64,000 bases of DNA, from the NCBI GenBank assembly GCA_033439295.1, contig JAVTLE010000005.1:3398501-3462500 (forward strand), in the 5' to 3' direction. The DNA is from Deuterostichococcus epilithicus. Taxonomy: Eukaryota > Chlorophyta > Trebouxiophyceae > Prasiolales > Stichococcaceae. Within the stretch, counting starts at the first letter, position 1. The number at the start of each line of letters is the position of its first letter. Position numbers and translations under genes: made by a program. Below, piece after piece: positions 57,187 through 64,000 of the stretch. The notes under the pieces were generated by a model. The model searched no databases. It was not told the DNA's origin and saw nothing but the letters and a program-made list of their open reading frames with translations.

Positions 57187-57608
57187 CGGCTCTAGGCGTC
57201 CTGCACTGTGCGGCAGTTGCAGGTGGCGACATTCGATACAGGAGGAGACGGGAGAGGCATTGCATTGGCGCGTGGGCCGCATGCGCTTACAGGAGGAGAC
57301 AGGAGACTTCCTAGCTCTCTGGGCAGAGATGCCTGGTTTATTGACGTGCAACAGTGTGTACGAGTAGCATGATCGCGCATGTTGCAGGGACACAACATCC
57401 GTGAAATGTGAAGCACGTCAAGCGCATATATGACTCAACGACAGTAGACCAAACATGTTGACGAGTTGTCACCTCGACCGTAGTTGTGACAAGAGTATAT
57501 ACATTGATGCGGGCGGGCAGCTTAGTGTCGAAGCAAACCACTTCAGTTGTGACCGCTGCAGTTCAGGCTTCACTTTCCGCCCCATTTGTCATCTGTTAGC
57601 TCGCTTAC

Positions 57609-58575
57609 GGACTGCCCCTCGCCGCCCCCGCCACCAGCGAGGTCTTTTAGCGAGTCCATCACGCCTTTGCCATCGTCGCCGCCTGCAAGCCGCATGCACG
57701 TGACACATTGTCAGCGGCTGCTACACCTCACAGAGCAATGCTGCACATCTGGGAAATGACCTCTGCTCTAGCTGTGCAGTCTGCACCGATGCAGCCATGC
57801 ATTGAGACCCATCGCGGTTCGTGTTCGGGAGTCGGTCATCAGCACAGCTGCAAACGGAGATTGCAAGCAGCCGCAGCTATGGTCTGTCATGTCTTTCGGT
57901 CTGCGCCTCACCTGAAAGATCTTGAAAGGACTGGCCCTCGCCGCCGCCGCCGCCGGCAAGCTCCTTTACCGAGTCCACCACCCCCTTGCTACTGCCGTCG
58001 CCTGTCAGTCCCTTGACCGACTCTTTGATGCCGCCGCCATTGTCGCCGCCTGCCACACGCCATGCGATGTCAGCAGGCGCACCCCCAGGGCGAACAGCCC
58101 GTTGTTGAACACCGCATTGCATCTGCGCACAGCTCTCCTGCTCGCTTTCTGCACGACCATGCGCAGTTGTGACGTACTGCAACAAATTCCACCTGAGAGG
58201 TCTTTGAAGCTCATCCCCGACTCGCCCTCCTGAGGCTTCAGTGTATCGCCCTCCGTCAGAGCCTGCGGGTTGCTGATATTGCCGCTTCCCTCCAGACCCT
58301 CCTGCGTTCCCTCCGCCACGTAGCCACCCGTCTCGCCGATGCTGCCATCTGTAACGGCAAAGCATTGTGGGGTGCTGTGCCTCATCACCATCGGCACAGC
58401 AGTGGACGGCCACAGCACCGCATCACAACACAACAAGACAGATCAGATCCTGGCGCCGCCCGGGCTCTGGCGTCAGCTGCACCGCCTGGTGTGCACAGGA
58501 TTATGACATGCGGATCTCACCCTCGTAATTCCTGTTCTTGTGTTTCGTGAGGCTCTCGCCGCCGTCATTCCCCAT
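57609..58575 (-). CDS. Gly-rich protein of repeated exon modules, unknown function (3' end missing)
   Basis: Exons 58575-58521, 58348-58193, 58049-57912 and 57682-57609 join in phase, giving about 140 residues. The start reads MGNDGGESLTKHKNRNYE. Modules share a pattern: GESGMSFKDLSG ends exon 2, GEGQSFQDLSG ends exon 3. GGDNGGGIKESVKGLTG and KGVVDSVKELAGGGG (exon 3) resemble GGDDGKGVMDSLKDLAGGGG (exon 4). The modules are bounded by phase-1 introns, which allows tandem exon duplication without frameshift. The protein looks disordered with short amphipathic helices. No stop was reached: exon 4 ends at a GTAAGC donor and the next exon was not found. Confidence 0.55.
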
Positions 58576-59555
58576 ACTGACAGCAAACCCAGACAGCCTG
58601 CGACATGCGCACGAGCGACATCGTACTAATTCGTGAACCGCTGTCTCGCATCCAGTACAGCACCCAAACAATGGTTGAAAGCAGTACTCGACCTATCACA
58701 TATTTGTAGGTGTGAAGGCAGGATCTCACTTGTATATAAAGTTGCTATTGAACACGCTCACAACAGAAGTAGTTGGCTTCACAAATCAGCGATCACGCTC
58801 CGGCAAAGAGAGAAGTGTCAGTGCGGGTGCACTATTGCACAAGACACATTGCCTGCAGTCGCATGGAAGCTGCAACCTCGCATATCTGTAAGCCCCTTGA
58901 ACGCAAGGCCCTGTATTGCATGGCATGTGTCGAAGCTCACGGCGTATCATTTGTTCTCCCTTTGGGCCCGGCCTTGCATGCCTGTCCGTGAAATCAAAGT
59001 TGCATAGGCGCATTGCATGTGGATGCGCTGAAAACCACGCAACATGGCTGATCGCCGAACTGATCGGTCCAGTCGACTGTCGGGGCACATGAAGGGCGAA
59101 AGGGGAGGCAACCCGCGACGAGACAGGTGCAGACACTCGCTGTATGCCTCAGTGCACTTGCCCTGCTAGATAATCGCTGTTCGGATGATGTTTTTACAGC
59201 TTCAAGGGTGTGTCTGCGGTGGTGAAAAGCTCACTGGAAGCCACCCTTTTGGATCCTCACACAAGCCCGGCTATCACCTCAGGGCGCGGGATAGCGCGCA
59301 GCAGCAGCGGTCCACCAGCCCCGTCAATGACGACGACGTCTTCAGCGGCGTGTTCACGGTGCTTGCTCATCATGCCCTTTGCATGCACCCCATCCCACCT
59401 GCCTGCTGCATTGCCTCATTGCCCTCCATCTCCACCCTGCTTTCAACCTCCGGACAAGGAAAACACAAGCCACATCCGCCTGCCGGAAGTCCTGGCAGCT
59501 GATGCGGCGAGGTCGGTGACGCCAAAACCTGACGATGCTGCTGCTTCCTGACCAG
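58576..59555. other. No firm gene
   Basis: A plus-strand frame near 59204-59360 (GVSAVVKSSLEATLLDPHTS) is open and coding-like, but cannot be joined convincingly to anything. Confidence 0.3.
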
Positions 59556-59680
59556 GACATGGACGGGTTCGAGGGACTGGACGGCGACGGCCCGGGCGCC
59601 AACCAGGAGAAGAAGATGGACGCGGACTTCTTTAATGCCTTTGGCGACATTTTTGACGAGGACGACATGAAGCCTGGCAG
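59556..59680 (+). CDS. Candidate acidic exon, unknown
   Basis: Follows an AG and reads DMDGFEGLDGDGPGANQEKK, then MDADFFNAFGDIFDEDDMKP, ending at a possible GC donor (CAG|gcaagg). The acidic, Phe-rich composition looks like a real protein segment. Neither a family nor neighbouring exons were identified. Confidence 0.3.
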
Positions 59681-60213
59681 GCAAGGTCTTGGAGCCGATG
59701 CGCAATCAAGTCGAGGTGCCAGGCGGAGGACTTCTGCGGCGCATGCAACTTTTACTCTATCATGACATTGCGACTTTCTCAACCAGAAACATGTCCCTCT
59801 TGCAACTTCTGCATTTCAATAGTGCATACGGGCGCCATCATGCTGTACGATAGGGATAAGGATACGAGCTGCTGCAAATATGTGGCTGATGCAGTGGGAG
59901 CCTGCCGGTCTTGCAGGTCCTGAAGCCACGAGAGTTGCACCTGATGGCGCGCGTGCACGCTGTTGGGGACGTGGGAATGCGAGTGTACATCATAATCAGT
60001 AGGTGTTAAGGGTCAATTCCGAGGGTCCTGTAGCATAGCAAGTTCGCCCGAACCTCAGGTGCTCTGTGGTTTGATTCACGTCTGTACGCTGTAATAAATG
60101 AGTGATTCCAAAGGTATTGTCCTCCTTCTGCTCACACTTGAGGTTGTTCCTGAACGTGCGACACCCGTACTTCCTACCCACATGAATTACTTTTCCAGCC
60201 CAGCTAAATGCCA
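59681..60213. other. Intergenic
   Basis: 3' flank of the beta-helix gene. Nothing recognised. Confidence 0.4.
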
Positions 60214-61961
60214 TCACAGGAGGACTGCTGCTGTGTCGAGCTTGTTGGCCGTCGCCAAGCTGTCCGTATCCACATCTGCAAGTTCGTCTACAAAGACTGA
60301 GCCCTTTCCGTTGCTGGCAAATATGTTCCCGGTGAACCTGCCGGCACAGCCCTGTGGGCAGCCCAGGGACCAGCGCTCAGTTGCAGCTCAAAGGCCAATG
60401 CAAGACTACCGGCTGAGGGCTGCCGGTATGCAACTTGCAGCAGGTAGGTATGCAACAGTAGGGCCACATGAGCAGTCATGCAAACTGTACCTTCAGGGTG
60501 GCGCCGTACCCGCTGTTGCGCGTCACCTCATTGTCCGACACCACAGGGTCTGCACCATCCCGGATCAGCAGCCCGTCCAGCTTGTTGCCGAACACCCTGT
60601 TGCCAGCCAGCACGGCCCCGCCTGCCATCACCAGCGCAGGCAGGGTGTCGACACTTCTGTAAGTCTGGTGGAGCCTTGGCTGCTGCAGTTGGAAACGAAG
60701 CCATGGTGCTTGGTTTCCACGAGGGCCCTGGCAAGAGTCGGAACCGATGAGCAGATCTTCACCTGCGGCGCCGCCCAGTTCGCTGAAAACGGCGATGCCA
60801 TGGCGCTCGCAGCCATGCATGGCGCAGTCGCGTACGGTGGGGCTGCCGCCCTCGATGCCCACGCCGGAGCCCGTGCCGCTGCTGATGTCGCACTTCTCCA
60901 GAGCCAGGTCGCTGCCCTGCAGACGCACGCAGAGCGTTGGCATTCCAACAGCAACCAGTAGCTTGGGANTTTCCCCCCCCCCCCCGGCACCCCCCCCCCC
61001 CCGGGGACGACAGGGGGTGATCGAGCCCCCCCCGTGAAGTCGCACGGAGCTCATATCGAGAGGCAGGGCACTGCCTTTTGAGCACACCTGGAGGTACACC
61101 GCGTAGTTGTTGGCCACCGACGGGCTGCGGTGCCGGATGGTCAGGCCGCTGACACTGGCGCCGTGCAGCCCGTGGCTCTCGACAGCCGCCTCATACGGCT
61201 TGGAGCTGATCCAGGACAGCGTCGCGCCGGGCTGTGCCACGATGCTGACGCGCCTGTCTATCAGCAGCCGCTCATTGTACCTGCAAAGGAATTTTTTGGC
61301 TTTTGGTTTACTGAAGCTGCGCCCGTTTCTGATTCCTGCCCCACCTCAGCATACCCATAGTCATAAGCAGGATGCCGACATGCGGCTGCAACTTCGCGAT
61401 TGGAACTACGCACATGCCTGTATCGACGCGGATCGTGGCACCCTCTCGAGCCGCCAGAATCGCCTCGCTGATAGAGCTGAATGCGGCACCGCCGCCGACG
61501 CGCAAGACCTGGATGTGCATATCTGTCAGATCATGCGCATGAGCGACAGCCATTGTCAGTGATTTGCAGCAATCAGCAGAAGTGAAACAGGTGATAATTC
61601 GAACCTCATCAGATGGCGCTGCTGTGCTGGGGACTGGGCGCAGCACCAGTCCCACCACTATGGATGCCCAGAGCACGCGTCTCCGGCTGGGGTCAGCCGT
61701 CTGCCGCTGCAGCGTCATTCGGATACGATTCAACGTCACCTGAAGTGCCTGTGCGAGCAGTGGTCGATTGCAATGCAGATCATGCGCCCAGAGCAGGCAA
61801 AACTTCCCGCGCCAACATGTCTCGTGCGCACAAACTACCTGAGGTGAGGCCGTTGAACCTCCACTTGTCCCACTTGCAGTGAAAACACAGCACGATTTGC
61901 TGTGGTTGATGCGGGCTGCAAAATGTGGACGCCCATGTTGAAGCAGCACGGATTGGCTCAT
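60214..61961 (-). CDS. Right-handed beta-helix protein with predicted thylakoid-lumen signal
   Basis: Seven exons (61961-61839, 61739-61605, 61508-61414, 61280-61088, 60916-60763, 60621-60491, 60351-60214) join in phase to 322 residues. Residues 1-41 (MSQSVLLQHGRPHFAARI) look like a stromal transit peptide. Then DPSRRRVLWASIVVGLVL followed by STAA gives twin arginines, a hydrophobic core and an A-x-A-like site: a Tat lumen signal (inference). The rest is beta-helix repeats: GAAFSSISEAILAAREGATI, MYNERLLIDRRVSIVAQPGA, ISSGTGSGVGIEGGSPTVRD, NRVFGNKLDGLLIRDGADPV, GNIFASNGKGSVFVDE. The fold resembles the CASH/pectin-lyase-like domain of FBXO11-type and carbohydrate-acting proteins. Substrate unknown. 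The intron 60917-61087 has long C runs and an ambiguous base. Confidence 0.75.
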
Positions 61962-62553
61962 CAACCTCAACCTCCGATTGGATCCTCCTCCGCAGCCCGC
62001 TGAGCGCGACGAACGGATGCGTATAGCAGGAAATTAAATATTATCGCAACTGGGCCTGTGGAGACGAAATGCACATCTGCAAATGGTGGAATGGACAAGA
62101 ATGGCAATGCGCGGACTGGTGGGATGCCATTCAGATCGCTGGGCAAACTGGTGGGCTCCTGGGTCAGATCTGGAAACTCAAACAATCGCTTCACCTTACT
62201 TGCATCTTGCGGCAAGTAGTTTCGTTAAGGGAGCATCACTGTATTGATCGCGTCGACAGTTGGTCCGCGATGCTCGAGCTTCTGGCCACCCACCCGTGTG
62301 GCTGCCTGCCTGCACACCTCAGCAACATCAGGTATCGAATGCAAGTGCCCGGTCGTTCAGATTCAGACGGTCAGGTGAACATATGCCTGGCAAGAAGGTC
62401 CTTGTTCAATGCATGCATGGGTCACTGCTCGGCAATTGCGGTTTGATCTGCACCTACAACCCATGATCTAGATGGTGTGATCGCGTCCAGATCAGATGCA
62501 GACCTCGCGCCGACGCGGAGCGGCGACTGCAGGCCTGCAAGCGCGCTTGCGCC
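61962..62553. other. Divergent intergenic region
   Basis: A minus-strand frame ending at 61967 (LPFLSIPPFADVHFVSTGPV, with one hydrophobic stretch) stops just before the beta-helix start. It may be coding, but no splice context supports it. Confidence 0.35.
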
Positions 62554-63624
62554 ATGGCAGTGCTGGGCAGCGCTCTCCTGGTGAGGCGCCCTGCCTGCAC
62601 TGTTCGCTACGTTCCTTGACTGGTGGAAAGTCGCCTCCAAGGCGAACAAGGAAGCAAACGAGGTGCTGTACGAATACGAGGTGCGTGCAGGTATTACATC
62701 CAGCGACGGCCGCCCTGGCGGATGGCCGCCAGGCAGACGGCGCGCCGGGCAGCATGCCTGAAGACCTGCTGGCAACAGGTGCTGGTGGACAGGCACGGTG
62801 CACGGATGACGGCTGCCTGAGCTAGCATACCTGCAGGGTGGTCAAGGGGCATATCCTCATAGGCAGCAAGTCCGTCCTGGCAAGCCAAGCGCTTGATGAA
62901 AAAGCCAGGATCGAGGCTGCTAAGTGGCGTGCAATAGCTGATGTATGGCGCGAATGTGCAGACAAGCGGGCGCCCAGCCTGGGGCGGCTGCTGAACGGCC
63001 CCAAGCGGGAGCAGATCACCAATTGCACCCGCAAGTGCATGCCGGCGTGCATACGTGGCGGCGAAGGTACAGTGCCTCTTCGCACGCCTCCCTGTCTGTC
63101 GTTCCCTCCAGTGTTATGACGCTCTGTAGCTGAGCTGCCGCTGGGGCCGCCATGCACATGGCGGCGCAAGGTGGTGCTGGCAGGACTCTGTGAGGTAGCC
63201 CATATGCCGTGCAGGTCCTCAAATGTACCTGTGCAAGAAGCTTGCTCTGGCCCAAAATCCTGGTTGCCATCTGCTCCCTGCCCCTGCAGGCGCGCCCGGT
63301 TTGGGACCCTTGACGGTGCGAAAAGACCTTGTGAAGTTCAAGGATGGCTTCCGCAGCAGGTGCGACGACCGAAAGAAGAAACACCGACTCCTCATTCGGC
63401 AAGCTGACTCTTGTGGCCGTGCTGGTACTGTTACTGCTAGAACCGGCTGCTGAATGGTCGCAGAGTGCGCGAGACATGCTCCAATGCAGCATGTTCGCCC
63501 TCGCTGCACTGCTCGTCTGAAACTTACAATGCCGCCGCGCAGGGCTTACTGCCTCAGCGAGTGCACGCAAGTGTGCGCGGCTTCCATTACGGGCATCCCA
63601 GCGGCGGCTGTAGAAGGAGAATGA
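62554..63624 (+). CDS. Conserved Cys-rich plastid protein of green plants (N-terminus uncertain)
   Basis: Firm exons are 62837-63066, 63291-63360 and 63543-63624, in phase. They encode KARIEAAKWRAIADVWRECA, REQITNCTRKCMPACIRGGE, GAPGLGPLTVRKDLVKFKDG, FRSRAYCLSECTQVC and the end VEGE. Paired cysteines (CTRKC...C, CLSEC...C) and the GxGPLTVR...FKxGFRSR core recall an uncharacterised plastid family I know from land plants. The identity is from memory and was not searched. An upstream exon near 62602-62681 (DWWKVASKANKEANEVLYEY) fits in content, but its phase does not join cleanly. ATG 62554 (MAVLGSALLVRRP) looks like a transit start but is in another frame. A missed exon or a base error is likely. 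Confidence 0.6.
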
Positions 63625-64000
63625 CGAGCAGGGACACCTCAGCCAGGAGGGTTGCTCCAGTGTGCAGTGGTTTTCAGCTATAAATGTGGCAATTCGTTGC
63701 ATCTGTGCAGGAGTCAAGCACGCTAGGTAGGTACCCAGCAGACGATCTGCTGCAGTGCAATCGAAGCTGAGGTTATAGAACTCTGAGAATTTGGCATTCA
63801 ACATGCGTACTGCCGCGACGATAAATAACACAACGAAGTCCACTACAACGCACAACCGCCGCTCATCAGCAAGCACCAACTGTTGTCACACGGCAGCAGA
63901 AAAACTCAGGCCGAGCTCTGGTCATCAAGACTCCCGACTGTCATGTCAGCTGCAGACACCCGCTCGCACCATCTCCTGACACTGACCAACGAATGCAAGT
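63625..64000. other. No firm gene
   Basis: A minus-strand frame begins at 63879 with a hydrophobic stretch (CVVVDFVVLFIVAAVRML). It runs antisense over the Cys-rich gene and is probably chance. Confidence 0.35.

Noticed and set aside
63016-63879. 287-codon minus-strand frame
   Set aside because: Antisense to the Cys-rich plastid gene, whose exons have clear conserved motifs and splice sites. The frame itself has no recognised domain.

Overview
Nuclear DNA of a green alga, most likely a trebouxiophyte (Chlorella-like). The grounds are GC-rich, intron-dense genes (mostly GT-AG introns of 80-500 bases), plant-type plastid genes (two early light-induced proteins, a siroheme-pathway SUMT, a plastid inositol-phosphatase-like enzyme) and eukaryotic housekeeping genes (alanyl-tRNA synthetase, MAF1, COP9 subunit 8). 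The genus cannot be fixed from the sequence. I rebuilt gene models by hand from splice sites and reading phase. Spans run from start to stop; exon limits are in the evidence.

Layout. 1-4.7 kb: two ELIP genes, head to head. 5.1-9.7 kb: a NIPSNAP protein (-) and an FBXO9-like F-box protein (+). 9.9-10.4 kb: a complete small hAT-type element with an 8-base target duplication. 11-13.1 kb: inositol monophosphatase family (+). 13.7-18.6 kb: a TrhO/STR8-like rhodanese (+). 19-20.6 kb: a TPMT/HOL-like thiol methyltransferase (-). 21.8-25.6 kb: a large kinase-like gene (-). 26-27.1 kb: retroelement remnant and an orphan SDR first exon. 27.5-29.4 kb: a CBR1-like reductase (-). 29.8-41.6 kb: a giant gene in which a GST-like domain appears joined in phase to AlaRS (+). 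41.9-43.8 kb: SUMT (-). 44.5-46.7 kb: MAF1 (+). 47-50 kb: little recognisable. 50.4-50.7 kb: a 66-residue membrane protein (-). 51.3-53.4 kb: CSN8 (+). 53.4-58.6 kb: unknown membrane protein, a TA-flanked MITE, a CSN8 exon relic and a Gly-rich module protein (-). 60.2-62 kb: a beta-helix protein with a Tat-like lumen signal (-). 62.6-63.6 kb: a conserved Cys-rich plastid protein (+).

The most unusual signal is not a gene. Several introns carry decayed copies of the next acceptor plus the first 30-75 bases of the next exon, upstream of the working exon and spaced about 75-190 bases apart, often near 100. I count roughly a dozen copies in three genes (FBXO9-like, TrhO-like, AlaRS), with a possible further case near 48 kb. 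A second oddity is frequent GC-AG introns, at least six among roughly 95 modelled introns. Together with the GST-AlaRS join these are the points most worth following up.
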